Below, piece by piece: positions 22,287 through 34,220 of a stretch of DNA of 64,000 nt (position 1 is its first letter; each line of letters starts with the position of its first letter). Origin of the DNA: Mytilisepta virgata. Its lineage: Eukaryota; Mollusca; Bivalvia; Mytilida; Mytilidae. Where the stretch lies: the NCBI GenBank assembly GCA_028015205.1, contig CM051512.1, positions 4,214,755 to 4,278,754 on the forward strand. Reading direction: 5' to 3'. A model generated the notes under the pieces. It searched no databases. It was given only the letters and a program-made list of their open reading frames with translations, and had not been told where the DNA came from. The translations under genes were made by a program, and so were the position numbers.

Positions 22287-23340
22287 ATACGCCAGTCAAA
22301 ATTTTGACGGGACGTATTATGGTATACAAATGTCTGGCGTCCGTCTGTCCGTCTTAAACATGTCGCACCTTAACTTGAGAACAACTTATCCAAATTTCAC
22401 GAAACTTAACATAGTTGTTTCGTATGATGGTCAAACGATCTGTATACTTTTTGGTGAAAATCAGATTAAAACTTTTTGAGTTACGTGATTTTGTAACTAA
22501 AACAGGGGTGTGTTTTTTTTCATATGTCGCGCCGTATCTCAAAAACGATTTAGGATTATTGCATAAAACTTTATACTCTTCTTAGTTATATTAATCTAAA
22601 GATCTGTATACTTTTTGGTGATGATTCAAAATTTTATTTTAGAGTTATTGAGTTTTTATGTAAAAAAAAAGGGAGGGTTTTCACATGTCTCGCCATATCT
22701 CAATAACGATTTATGATTATTGCATAAAAATGTACACACTTCTTAGTTATATTAATCTAAAGATCTGTATACTTTTTGGTGATGATTCAAAATTTTATTT
22801 TAGAGTTATTGAGTTTTTTGTAAAAAAAAAGGGAGGGTTTTCACATGTCGCGCCGTATCTCAATAACGATTTATGATTATTGCATAAAAATGTACACACT
22901 TCTTAGTTATATTAATCTAAAGATCTGTATACTTTTTGGTGATGATTCAAAATTTTATTTTAGAGTTATTGAGTTTTTTGTAAAAAAAGGGGGGGTTCAC
23001 ATGTCGCGCCGTATCTCAGAAACTATTTGTGATTATTGCATAAAACTTCACACACTTGTTAGTTACATGTATATTAATCTGAAGATCTGTATACTTTTTT
23101 GTGATGATTATTTTATTTTTGAGTTTTTGAATTTTTATTGAGCTTTTTGGTAAAAAAGGTAGTCTTTTTTGGTCACATTTCGTGCCGTATCTCTATTGCT
23201 TAAAAACTTACACGCTTATGTCTTTCCGGGTTTCCATATACATCCCACCAGCAGCTCCACTAAATAAAGGGGCATTCCAAAAACATTTATTATGTTTTTT
23301 TAACAAGACGACGGGCGTATCATGCGCTCGTGGCGCAGCT
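22287..23340 (+). mobile_element. HINE-like element, ATACGCC family, copy 1 (intron 1 of tetraspan gene 1)
   Basis: The 5' end ATACGCCAGTC pairs with a local GACGGGACGTAT (hairpin around AAAATTTT). It also pairs with GACGGGCGTAT at 23310-23320 near the 3' end. Beyond that is a stem-loop TGCGC/GCGCA at about 23322-23336. A CGTCCGTCTGTCCGTC run follows the 5' hairpin. The body is three to four tandem units of about 150-160 bp, each with ATGTCGCGCCGTATCTCA and AAGATCTGTATACTTTTT. A second copy is at 51117-52030. Short open frames here are repeat-derived. Confidence 0.68.
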
Positions 23341-23454
23341 ATTTATTACATCATTATTTTCAATATCAAATAAAGGTCTTTATCGGCAGTCTTTCATCGG
23401 AGGAGTGGGATTAGTCACACAAAAGATTGAAAGCAGCATTTACGAATCAGAACA

Positions 23455-23668
23455 AAGACTGGTTGGCTTTGTGTCGTATGCATAATGGGGTGACATGTCT
23501 TTATACAGACTATTACCTCATGTCTCAGCTAGCACATTAAAAATCCAGCTCAGCATATTGGTCTTAAAGAAAACAGGGTTCTGAGTCATATTGATATTGT
23601 TGTAGTAAATTTCATGGCATGGACGGCCAATTAAATGGATGGATGGTTTAGTTTAACATCCATTGTCA
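23455..23668 (-). repeat. Reverse copy of the 12440-12830 repeat family
   Basis: It contains complementary versions of the phrases in 12440-12830, including CATTAAAAATCCAGCTCAGC and a GGATGGATGG end. It lies in intron 1 of tetraspan gene 1. A diverged copy of the window-start repeat follows at 23855-23965. Confidence 0.45.
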
Positions 23669-24004
23669 GTTTAAAACTTCCTACTGATCTTAAATTCTTT
23701 AAAGGGACCAAAATTACCTGTCAAATTAAGACCATTAGGAAGCTGAATAGCTTGAATCTTCCATTTGTTTGTAATTAATGGTAAACTTGATGACATCATA
23801 TAAATGATAAATGAGCATACATACTTGGTGAATGCAAAAAAAAGTTAATGCACATTCGTTGTTTGTGTTGTTCATTGTTATTTTGTTGTGCCTGTGGTTT
23901 CTCATTTATCTTCCCGGGTTTGTCTCTAATGGATTTCGTTTTTTGGTTTGTTAGGTATATTTATCTACTTAAATGACAAACTTATTATCAGAGTCTATTT
24001 TTAG

Positions 24005-24165
24005 AACAATCAGCAGAGGTTTTTAAGAGATTTCTGTATATTGGAATGATTGACGTTTTGCTGAGTGTTGGTCTGTTGGTATGTGGTGGAATAGGAGTAT
24101 CTTATGGTGATGGAGGTTATTTTGGTCCACCGTATTTTACAGGATCATTTGTCGGTGGTGTTATG
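24005..24165 (+). CDS. Tetraspan membrane protein gene 1, coding exon 2
   Basis: The acceptor TATTTTTAG ends at 24004 and the donor GTATGT starts at 24166. The frame is phase 1 in and phase 0 out. It encodes protein residues 11-64: a short cytoplasmic start, membrane segment 1 (about 22-44, with several Gly), a short loop with GDGGYFGPP, and the start of membrane segment 2 (YFTGSFVGGVM). The paralogue exon at 46293-46468 has the matching loop GGPAYYTGCFTG. Confidence 0.75.
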
Positions 24166-26766
24166 GTATGTATAGTTGTATAGTTAGCATTTAAAATAAA
24201 TGTAATAGTAATTCTCAAAAGGATAATATAAAAAAAATAATATATGGGAAGTTCGTGTGCAGGAGGAAAGTGCATTTGTATCTTACAGATACGCAGTCTC
24301 TAGTTAGTAGTAAATTAGGGAGGAGGGGGGTTCATGGCAGACTATATTTTACTGGGTAGATTGAGAAGTACAATGTATAGTAATCATTAAGGTGATGGTT
24401 CAAAAGCTGGGATCATTGAAATCAAAGGTAACGTTTTGGTTGTCCATATTTTATTGAAATAAATATTTCATATTATATCTCATATCAACCCTAAGATATC
24501 AATACATGTGTCACCCCTAAAGCCATATCATATTCTCTTTATCATAAATCGTTTATTTTGATGCCAGTTGTACATTGAGATCACAGGACTCCTCGGGGTA
24601 CAATATGGATTTCCGGCTGATAATTATATGGCAAGTTTACTTTTTTGTACTTCTGGCTGTGTCATATGGGTATAACTGCCTATATCAATACTAAACATAT
24701 GCTAAAGGGTTTATAGTATATCGGTGTACCATGTTTTACCATTTCATTTTGATCAATCATATTTTTCTGATCATTTGATGATTGCTTTTTTGGAAAAAAA
24801 AAACGCTTGCCTCTACATCTTTTTTGACCCAATTATATTAGAGAGTAATACGGAATAAATTTTATACATAATCAAATAAATTTTTTACTGATATACATGT
24901 AGGACCCAAATATGTATTGAATTAAACCGTACAAGAAAGGAAATATAAAGTCAACGAGCAGAGATGTAACCGTATGCACAAACATCAAAAGAGGGAAAAA
25001 GTGTGCAAACTAAAGAAAGACAATCCAAAGTTATTTTATACTATTTTTCAGAAAAAGAGAAATCAAAGTTGTGATTTGTCCGATGGTGATTTTTTTAACT
25101 ATTTTGTCTTTAGTTTCTGAAGTAACTGAGTGAAATGAAGGCCCTGATATGCCTGATAGTGATTTTGTGTTTGAATATTTAGATTTAGAAATTACTGTCG
25201 ACAAGATTTCAAATGCTGTACATGAACTCGTGGGAAAAAAGGTCATTTCTAATTATTGAATGCAAAAATTTTATACTGCCTTATTTAAGCTATAGCAGTA
25301 TTTTCAATACTGTATTAGAGACTGGTTAATTTCCGTCCAACTGGTCTGATGCTATACTTGTTCCGGTGTTTAAATATGGTGAAATCAACAACCCAACAAT
25401 TATTGTGGTATTAGTCTCATCTGTAACTTAAGTATATTAGAGAGTAATCAGAAATAGATTTTCTACTGATATACACGTAGGACCGAAATATATTATAGTA
25501 ATAAGGATTTAACTTCTACTGATGTCTTTTTATTTTCTACACAATCATTTATTAGTGGTGTATTTTTATGTGCATGTGTTTGGCAGTACAACTAAGATTT
25601 CATAATTTGGAGAATCTATTTGAAATATACACATTTCACTTTCTATGTTAATTAATTATTTTATATAAAAAATTCACTTCCCTCCATTTAGTACAAATAA
25701 TCAAATTCTGAAAATTATTTAAAAAAACGAATTTTTGCAAAAATGGAGGAGGGGAAGTAACTCAACATTTTTTACTTCATTATTTAAGTACTTCAAACAA
25801 TCCAAAAGTTACTCAATCAAAGTTGTGATTGGTCTCATTATTATTTTATCTTACCTTAATGGTTTACTCAAGTTCCAATTTATAACTATTCTCTTTAAAT
25901 ACATGTATCAATGAATATAATAGAATTATTCAACATTTGTGAAAACTGACTTAAGATGACAACTTCTGTAGTTTTGAATTTTTGGCCTTTGTTCTATCCT
26001 GGTGGTTTTTTAATTGATGTAATTCCAAAAAAAGTATATAGCATAGGGTAATTGGTCCGTTTTCTTGTCTAATTTATGGTAGGTATAATAGAATACTGCT
26101 GATTTCTATTGAACTCAATGACGAGATAGCATTAAACCCTTTATGGAAGTGTTATTTCAGATTTTGTCATTATCCGACCTGCAGCTATGAGAGACTTAGC
26201 TAGTTATAAAGTTAAAACGAGCACATTCTGACCCTGATATCTAAATTATGTACCGTCCACTCTAATTTTCAGTTCTAGGAAGCAGTCAGCTTGTTGGTAA
26301 TCATACTGTATTGGTTTTTATTGTGTGTTTTATACACCAGAGTGTCATGCACCAAGTCAGACTATCCTGACTCTCTGTTTTGTTTATGTTTGTGTAATGT
26401 ACTCTTTTATGTTATTTTTTGTCCGGCATTCTGTCAGTTGGGTTGCTTTGATTGATAAGTATGTTATTGTTGCTGTGTTCTCCCAAGAAATGTTTAATAG
26501 CATTGTGGTAGAAATTCACATAGGTTTGTAACAAATTATTCTAGTATTGTAACAAAGGCATTTTTAAGAATTTGAAAAAGATTTCTTGTAATTTGTGAGA
26601 AATAATAAATTATTATGTAGAATTTACTGGATTTTAATTATTCTGGTTTTCACTAATGTAAACTATGGAAAAAGGGAACAGATCACTTCATCAAAAGTAA
26701 AAAAATATATACATTTGACAAAATTAATAGCACAGTGGTGAGAATTATAGCACAGTGGTAAAAAAT
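24166..26766. other. Intron 2 of tetraspan gene 1, left part
   Basis: AT-rich intronic sequence. I see no exon with matching splice signals and phase. Short open frames at 25031-25246 (minus) and 26325-26531 (plus) have no motif. Repeat phrases such as TAGAGAGTAAT and ACTGATATACA recur near 24840 and 25440. Confidence 0.45.
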
Positions 26767-26794
26767 TATAGCACAGTTGTACCACTGTGCTATA
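26767..26794. repeat. 28-bp near-perfect palindrome at the minisatellite boundary
   Basis: TATAGCACAGTTGT followed by ACCACTGTGCTATA is a palindrome with one mismatch. A further copy of the left arm (ATAGCACAGTGGT) lies at 26748-26760. The right arm merges into the first minisatellite unit. Confidence 0.75.
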
Positions 26795-28075
26795 TAAGCC
26801 TGGGGAGAACACTGCTATATAACCCTGGGGAGAACACTGTGTTATATAAGCCTGGGGAGAACACTGTGCTATATAAGCCTGGGGAGAACACTGTGTTATA
26901 TAAGCCTGGGGAAAACACTGTGCTATATAAGCCTGGGGAAAACACTGTGCTATATAATCCTGGGGAGAACACTGTGCTATATAAGCCTGGGGAGAACACT
27001 GTGCTATATAAGCCTGGGGAGAACACTGCTATATAAGCCTGGGGAGAACACTGTGCTATATAAGCCTGGGGAGAACACTGTGCTATATAAGCCTGGGGAG
27101 AACACTGTGCTATATAAGCCTGGGGAGAACACTGTGCTATATAAGCCTAGGAGAACACTGTGCTATATAAGCTTGGGGAGACACTGTGCTATATAAGCCT
27201 GGGGAGAACACTGTGCTATATAAGCCTGGGGAGAACACTGTGCTTTATTAGCCTGGGGAGAACGCTGTGCTATATAAGCCTGGGGAGAACACGGTGCTAT
27301 ATAAGCCTGGGGAGAACACTGCTATTTAAGCCTGGGGAGAACACTGTGCTATATAAGCCTGGGGAGACCACTGTCGTATATAAGCCTGGGGAGAACACTG
27401 TGCTATTTAAGCCTGGGGAGAACACTGTGCTATATAAGCCTGGGGAGAACACTGCTATATAAACCTGGGGAAAACACTGTGCTATATAAGCCTGGGGAGA
27501 ACACTGCTATATAAGCCTGGGGAGAACACTGTGATATTTAAGCCTGGGGAGAACACTGTGCTATATAAGCCTGGGGAGAACACTGTGCTATATAAGCCTG
27601 GGGAGAACACTGTGCTATATAAGCCTGGGGAGAACACTGTGCTATTTAAGCCTGGGGAGAACACTGTGCTGTATAAGCCTGGGGAGAACACTGTGCTATT
27701 TAAGCCTGGGGAGAACACTGTGCTATATAAGCCTGGGGAGAACACTGTGCTATATAAGCCTGGGGAGAACACTGTGCTATATAAGCCTCGGGAGAACACT
27801 GTGCTATATAAGCCTCGGGAGAACACTGTGCTATATAAGCCTGGGGAGAACACTGTGCTATATAAGCCTGGGGAGAACACTGTGCTATATAAGCCTGGGG
27901 AGAACACTGTGATATATAAGCCTGGGGAGAACACTGTGCTATATAAGCCTGGGGAGAACTCTGTGCTATATAAGTCTGGGGAGAACACTGTGCTATATAA
28001 GCCTGGGGAGAACACTGTGCTATATAAACCTGGGGAGAACACTGTGCTATATAAGCCTGGGGAGAACACTGTGTT
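26783..28075. repeat. 27-bp minisatellite, about 48 units, in intron 2 of tetraspan gene 1
   Basis: The unit reads CTATATAAGCCTGGGGAGAA plus CACTGTG. Most units are 27 bp, with a minority at 24 bp (lacking GTG) and occasional 26-bp units. Because 27 and 24 are multiples of three, several frames on both strands stay open for hundreds of bases (for example 232 codons forward and 202 codons reverse). These frames are a by-product: their ends lie in unrelated intron sequence and they lack a splice-consistent context. Most units carry TATATAAG, which resembles a TATA box. Confidence 0.92.
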
Positions 28076-28825
28076 GACCTTTCCTGTCATCTGTTTTGTT
28101 GTTTATAATAGTATTAACATGGAAAGTGACACTGTTTTACACATTTTGGAAATTGACTTAAAAAGCATGCACGTTTACAGTTGTATTGTGAATGCAGAGA
28201 ATGAATCTGAATCTCTTCGAAAACCATGAGAATAAGACAAGCTATTAAAATACATGGTCATGGTGAATTGAATTCTCCATGTCTCTTTCCTTTACTCCAT
28301 GTCAGCTTCAGAGAGAGAAGTCACTTATCCCTATCATCCTCCATTAGCTTGAGCCCTGGGGTCTATGGAGGGATGTGAGGTACATGTAAATCTCAATTAA
28401 AAGACAAGGCTGAATTAAATATGTAAAGTAAAGAATGAGTCTTTTGTACAAGCTTCATCATGCATGGGTCTATACCTATTAATGGAACCATATAAAGGCA
28501 TGGACAAATTTTACCAAAACGATATTACATGTATTGTGGATGCTGACTTGTGGATTAAATTGTAACAAATACAGTGACCTTAACTACATGTTATAACAGA
28601 TTATGAACAGTTTATAATTTATTTAATGTGTATTAATAGACAAAACAAAGTTACATATAGCATTATTCAATTCAATTTGTGCGATATTTTTAAAAGAATT
28701 GAAACATGTGGGAAAATTAAACAAATGTAACATGAAATTCAACCACAAACATAAAAAAAACCAATTGAACAAACAGACAAACAGACAGACAATTATATCA
28801 GTTGTAATTTATATCTTTTTTTCAG
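28076..28825. other. Intron 2 of tetraspan gene 1, right part
   Basis: Unique-looking AT-rich sequence ending in the pyrimidine tract TATCTTTTTTTCAG before exon 3. Nothing else recognised. Confidence 0.45.
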
Positions 28826-28909
28826 TTTCTCATAAAGGGAGCATTTTTTATCAACTTATATAGACAAGGAACTGCTGAACATCGGGACAATCTTTCCTTA
28901 TCCAGCTTG
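28826..28909 (+). CDS. Tetraspan membrane protein gene 1, coding exon 3
   Basis: Phase 0 in and out, 28 codons, acceptor TTTTTTTCAG, donor GTAGGT. It encodes FLIKGAFFINLY, completing membrane segment 2, and then a polar intracellular loop. The equivalent exon of the paralogue (47234-47323) begins FFLKGILFCFLY. The shared K-G after the intron supports the assignment. Confidence 0.75.
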
Positions 28910-31394
28910 GTAGGTTGAATATTCTTGTTTTTTTTTCTACATGTAGGCTATCAAAAATATACAGAAAGCCTCACTGTATGTGTGCAAGTGATGCCCACTC
29001 TAAGGTTCATCGTGCTGGAAAACTATTGTTTTCCAAAAAATTATATCATCTATCAAAATATGATGATGATACTACAAAAGGAATCTCGGGTAAATGACCA
29101 TGAGACAAAAACATAATATACATGTAGTCCAGTCAAACTAAGTTTTAACCTCAAACTAATTGCAACAGAAAATGTTTTAGTTCTAATGAATAGCATAAAA
29201 TCTAACTTGAGGAAAACTCAAAATCAGCATTTTTAATTTCCTATGGAAATTAACATTGGAAAGGGGAGATAACTCCACAAAAATTAGTCTTTTTTGTCAA
29301 TTTTTGGTTGATTTTCTTGTAAAGTATGATACTTTGATGGGGTTATAAGTTCGTATTTGACTATATTATATAATCTTCTGCTCATTAAATGTACAAAACC
29401 GAAGTGTTATTGGTATTTTTATTTTTTTTTGCACATTTTTCATTAAAGAAATTGTAAATTTGTGGCTTTGTGACCATTTTGAAAAAATAATTAGAAAATT
29501 TGGTAGTGTTTATATCTGTAAATTATATTTGTTGAGCATCAATCTTGTTTAAAGAAACTTTAAGCCACAAAAAGAAGAATATATGCTTAAACATTTTTAT
29601 GAAATTTGAAATTCTTTACCTTGACATGTTGAAAAATTTAATAAATGGTCAACTAATGAATTACAAAATCTAGGTTGTAGCTTGATAAAAGATATGAAAA
29701 CACCTTTAGAGTTGTTTGTTATACTCTAAAGATGGCTAAAATATCAAGAATCAATACATTCTGCTGAATATAAGCGGTAAAGTTATAATTTTATATCAAT
29801 TTTTATTGATATTTCTGCCTTTTTTGCACAGTTATCTCCCATTTTCAGTGCAATTTTAAGATAGTGATTTTTTAGTCTTCCTCATCTTAGATTTTGTTGG
29901 ACTTTTTTCTGTGTATATTTGGGGTATAATGCTAAAGATTAAAACTTAAAAATCTTCTTTTGCAATTACTTTAAGGTTAGAGTCAAATTTATGCTAGATT
30001 GACTGGACTAATGTACAGGTAAGCATATATATATAAAATAGAAAGATGTCATTGTATTAATGAGGACAAATATACCTAAGGAGCAAATAAAAAAAAAATA
30101 TATATAACTAAGGTGCAAATAAAAAAAAATGTAATACATTGGACAGACAAACCCGGGAAGACAAATGAACAACACAAGCACAACCAATAAACACTGAAAA
30201 CTAAAAAACAACACAAACTATGAAAATCAGGAGTGAACCCAGGTGCTTCGGAATGGAGCAGTTCCTGCTCCATATATTGAACCCGTCCTGATGTTTAACA
30301 AAGTCCTGCTCCGTATACGGCACCTGTCGTAAGTTCAACAAAGTCAATCCAGTGGAAGTCACGAATCAGTGGATGCACATGAAATGTTATTCTATCATTT
30401 ATTTGATAAAGACCCCATAATTCTTAATAGTAAAAATGTAAAAATACACACTAGAGAGCCATTATCAGTTTCCTGACTGTGGAAAAGTGCTACACCACTA
30501 TGACTGCATGATTTTAAAAGAATTAAATTTATATAACCTGGCCCAGAGACTTAGGCATTTGAAGAATTTGGATCACACACAGTGGGGGGTATACTGAAAT
30601 AACCATGTCCGATCTTCTGTCATTCGTTTGCTGGTCTGTCTGGTCACAAATATTGTGTAAGCAAATAGTTGTTCAGACTTTTGGCAGATTTAGTTCGTAT
30701 TTAGTATCATGGTTATACCAATTTCATGCAGGTTGATCAATTTTGCAAGAGTCATTGGCCTTTCATGTCTTTTTTGCTTGAATACCTTGTTTATGCACTA
30801 GCCATTCACTTTTTAGCAGATTTTGCTCATATTTAGTATCTTGGTTGGTATGACCCGAACATGTCATATCTTACAGATTTCACAGTTGATCGATTTTTGC
30901 AAGAGCTGTTGCCCTATTGAGATATTTCTGTCTAAATATTTTGTATCCCCAAGTATTCATTTAGATTTTGAAAGATTTTGATCATACATGTATTTGGTAT
31001 CATGGCTGGATGTGACCTGAACATGTACATATTTTACCGATGAACAGTTGATTGATTTTGCAAGAGTTTTTGCCCTTTTCATATCTTTTTTTTTAAAAAA
31101 ACCCTTGTGTATTCACTATAGTCATTCATCTTGGTCCTTTAAGTTAATTTAAAAAATTTATCATGACATCATTATTATCTAGACTATTCAGAATAAGATA
31201 ATTTATTCATATTCGAAACCCTCTTGATGATAAAAATAACAAATATAGTACATTCTATACCAACATTTGTTGAAATGGCATCAGTGAATTATTTTTTAAT
31301 TTACAATAGAGAATTGATCATTTATCTTTTGATAAATGTATGTTAGGAAGTCAATGCTTCTGAAATCATGAGTTATATCTTTTTTTACTTTCAG
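28910..31394. other. Intron 3 of tetraspan gene 1
   Basis: Besides the reverse window-start repeat at 30065-30365, positions 30655-31090 hold about three diverged tandem units of roughly 150 bp. They share TTTAGTATC(A/T)TGG, CATGTCATATCTTAC-type and TTGCAAGAG phrases and are probably a decayed element body. No exon seen. Confidence 0.45.
30065..30365 (-). repeat. Dispersed mussel-type repeat, reverse copy
   Basis: This is a near full-length reverse complement of 1-265. Shared phrases include GACAAATATACCTAAGGAGC, CCCGGGAAGACAAATGAAC and CTCCGTATACGGCACC. The copy has an internal duplication of the 'poly-A plus AAGGTGCAAAT' part. It sits in intron 3 of tetraspan gene 1. Confidence 0.65.
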
Positions 31395-32057
31395 TTGACA
31401 TGTTCCATGGGTGTTATAATGTTCTGTTTCTTTGCCTGTCTTGTATCTATAATACTGACAGCGGTATCGGGAGTATTTTCCAGTTGTGATCGAGACTGGT
31501 TCCCAGAAAATGACATAGCATGTGATTCAAATCATGGAAAATACCATGGCGTTGCTACAGCAATTGTTGTTTTAATTGTGATACTAGGTGTAGTGAACAT
31601 ATACACAGTTTTCTTCATATGTTCAAATCAGGCAAGATTTGGCATAAGGACACAACATCCATTTGGAAATTGGAATATAGTAACAAATCGTAGACAGTTA
31701 CAGATAAATCATAGGCTTATGATGCAGAATCAAATGATGATGCAACAGATGGCTGCAGCACAGGGTCAAAATATGGGAACAGGACAGAATTTTGAGGGCA
31801 ACCAGATGGGACCTACTGCAGGAAACCAAATGGGTCCAACTCCAGGATACTCAACCGGTCCTGTGTATCCTATGGGTACCAATGCAGGATTTGCTATGGG
31901 TGGAAATGCTGGCTATCCAATTGGCCAAGCTGTGCCACCTTCACAACTCCAACCCTACCCACAATCTTACCCAGCCGATGGTAAAGTAGATCTTAGTAGT
32001 AATGAACCACAACCAACAGCACCGCCACCTTCATATGAATCTGTAACCCAATACTGA
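31395..32057 (+). CDS. Tetraspan membrane protein gene 1, terminal coding exon
   Basis: The acceptor TTTTTTACTTTCAG ends at 31394 and the frame continues in phase 0 to TGA at 32055-32057. It encodes membrane segment 3 (about residues 97-119) ending in VSGVFSS, an extracellular loop with two cysteines (CDRDWFPENDIAC), membrane segment 4 (about 145-168) and a 144-residue tail. The tail is Gln/Met-rich, then has GNQMGPT-type Gly/Met/Pro repeats, and ends APPPSYESVTQY. PPSY fits the PPxY motif that WW-domain proteins bind, suggesting ubiquitin-ligase or adaptor recruitment (inference). Four passes with a cysteine pair in the second loop resemble MS4A/CD20-like proteins; the sequence match is too weak for me to assign the family. 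Confidence 0.8.
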   Translation: MTCSMGVIMFCFFACLVSIILTAVSGVFSSCDRDWFPENDIACDSNHGKYHGVATAIVVLIVILGVVNIYTVFFICSNQARFGIRTQHPFGNWNIVTNRRQLQINHRLMMQNQMMMQQMAAAQGQNMGTGQNFEGNQMGPTAGNQMGPTPGYSTGPVYPMGTNAGFAMGGNAGYPIGQAVPPSQLQPYPQSYPADGKVDLSSNEPQPTAPPPSYESVTQY

Positions 32058-32195
32058 TAAGTCTTTAAGAAAAAAATTAAAAGCTTACCTTAATGATGGT
32101 AAAAGATTTGGTAATCAAACAGTGGGTAAAATTATAATGTCATTTCATTTAATATTAACCTGTTATATGCTGAATTAAAAAAAAACATTGTTAAT

Positions 32196-33680
32196 AGCAC
32201 ACCTGGACTAAAAGGCCATGTGAGCTATTGCCATCACTTTGCGTCTGTCATCCGTCTTCATCTTTCCTTTATAGATCTTCTCCTCTGAAACCACTTGGTC
32301 AATTGGAACTAAACGTTGCATGAATGATGTTTGTGTGGTCCTCTACAAATTTCCTCATGTCATCTTGATCAGGCAAAAAACATGGTTGCCATGGGCATTT
32401 CTTGTTACTGATTGGCTGAGTTTTCAAAAATCTTCTCCTGAAACTGCGTGGCCATATTGAACAAAACTTGACAGGAAGCTTCTTTTGGAGGTCCTTTATA
32501 AAGTTTCCTCATTTTGTCCTGATCGAACTGCAAATATGGCCGTCATGGGCATTTCTTGTTTCTGTGTGGCTGATATAAAAAAAATCTCCTCTGAAATTGA
32601 TTGGGCAAATGGAACGAAACTTGACAGGAAGCATCTATGGGAGGTTCTTTACAAATTTTTTTTTCTGTCCTGATCGGACTACAAATGTGGCAGCCATGGG
32701 CAGTTCTTGTTTGTGATTGGCTGAAATAAAAAAATCTTCTCCTCTGAAATTGCTTGGCGAAATGGAACGAAACTTGATAGGAAGCATATATTGGAGGTCC
32801 TTTATAAAGTTTTATAATTTTGTCCCGATCAGACTACAAATATCGCTGCAATCAGCAGTTCTTGTTTATAATTAGCTGATATAAAAAAAACCTTCTCCTC
32901 TGAAGTTGCTTGGCCAAATGGGACGAAACTTGACAGGAATCATCTATGGGAGGTTCTTTACACAGTTTCATCATTTCGTCCCGATGGGGAAACAAACATG
33001 GCAGTCATGGGCAATTCTTGTTTCTCATTGGTTGATTAAAAATATTGGCCAATTGGGACTAAACCTTTGGTGGGATGGTCCTTCGATAGCCCCCTTTCAA
33101 AATTATGTCCGGTATCTACGACTTCCAACCAACATTTGTGCTGTTACTAAAAATATAAAAAAGGGGGTGGGGATGAATTTTAAAAATCTTCTTTGTACCT
33201 GCATAGCCAATTGGAACAAGACTTATCTGCAATGGTCTTAAGATGGTCCTCTTTCAGAATTTTTGTTCGATGACCCGGACGATCAACCAAGATGGCCACC
33301 ACAGCTCAACTTAGTACCCTATGGAAAATTCATTTAAAAAACTTTTTGTCTGAAACAACTGAGCCTGGGAATTTGAACCAAACTTTGCAGCAATGGTCCG
33401 TAGATGGTCCTCTTTCAGAATTGTGTCTGATGACCAGGACAATCAACCAAGATGGCCACCACAGCCTAACTTAGTTTAACAAAGGACGCTTTGCAAAAAT
33501 TCATCTTCTTGTCTGAAAGCTCTCATCCAACTGGAACCAGACTTGGCAGCCATGGTTATTAGATTGTCCTCCTTCAGAATTATGTCCATTTATACAGACG
33601 TTTGTTTCTTAGGTGCTTTTATGGCTGTTGATTGGCAAATTGAATCCAGATGAGGTATACAGGCTCCTGGGAGCCTCTAG
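32196..33680 (+). mobile_element. HINE-like element, AGCTCACC family, long copy
   Basis: The 5' end AGCACACCTGG with AAGGCCATGTGAGCT forms the family hairpin. A GCGTCTGTCATCCGTC run follows. The body is repeated units with TCTCCTCTGAAA, GGAACGAAACTTGACAGGAA, GGTCCTTTATAAAGTTT and later CAACCAAGATGGCC. The 3' end has CCAGATGAG, then the palindrome AGGCTCCTGGGAGCCT followed by CTAG. The palindrome plus CTAG matches the 3' stem-loop/CTRR end described for Helitrons. Its open frames are repeat-derived. Confidence 0.7.
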
Positions 33681-33698
33681 TTATTTTTGATATTTTTT

Positions 33699-33946
33699 AT
33701 GCCCCTGTCGCTAGGCAAAGGGGGTATTAAAGTTTACCCTTTTCCATCTGTCTGTATGTACGTACGTGCCAAAATTGGTTTCCGTTATGTAACTTTAGTT
33801 TACCTCTATCAAATGTTATGAAACTTGTACACAATGCTTATTACTACCAAACACTGATCAAGTTTCAAAGACAACAAAATGTTAATAGGTTTGAATTGAC
33901 TCTTGCATATTTATAGGCGGGGGCATCCATGTCACATGGACACATT
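33699..33946 (+). mobile_element. HINE-like element, ATGCCCC family, minimal copy
   Basis: The 5' hairpin pairs ATGCCCC with GGGGGTAT. Then comes a CTGTCTGTATGTACGTACGT run and a single body unit. A 3' GGCGGGGGCAT is inverted to the 5' end, and a terminal stem-loop TCCATG/CATGGA follows. It is about 250 bp with no tandem core. Confidence 0.6.
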
Positions 33947-34064
33947 CTTTTTTTATTTATTGAACTTTTTATTACTGTGTCTTGTAACAAAACAGAATTT
34001 CTTTATTATATTTTTTTCCAAAAGGATGAAATAATTCAATATTTGTTCTTAACAGAATAAATAT

Positions 34065-34220
34065 AGATTCTCCTTCAGGTACGAGTGGGTTATGGAATTT
34101 CTCCACCCCAGATAGTTAAATTTTCGATTTTCAACACGCGAGCTTTAGTGAGCGTGTTAAAATCTAAAATTTAATTATTGGAGAAATTCCATAACTCACG
34201 AGTAAATTGAAGGAAAATCT
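34065..34220. repeat. Foldback (MITE-like) repeat, about 75-bp arms
   Basis: Left blocks GGTTATGGAATTTCTCCA, TTAAATTTT and AACACGC are met in reverse order by GCGTGTT, AAAATTTAA and TGGAGAAATTCCATAAC. The outer ends AGATTCTCCTTCA and TGAAGGAAAATCT also pair. Imperfect but continuous inversion around a CTTTAG loop. Confidence 0.75.

Noticed and set aside
23855..23965. Exon upstream of tetraspan exon 2
   Set aside because: The sequence is a copy of the window-start dispersed repeat, and phases 1 to 1 across 21924/24005 already join cleanly.
26783..28075. CRISPR-like array
   Set aside because: Units are directly abutting 27-mers with no unique spacers, and the sequence is eukaryotic.
27531..28229. 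232-codon forward frame and 202-codon reverse frame over the minisatellite
   Set aside because: They are open only because the unit is 27 bp. The non-repeat ends are intronic and no splice site or conserved start supports translation.
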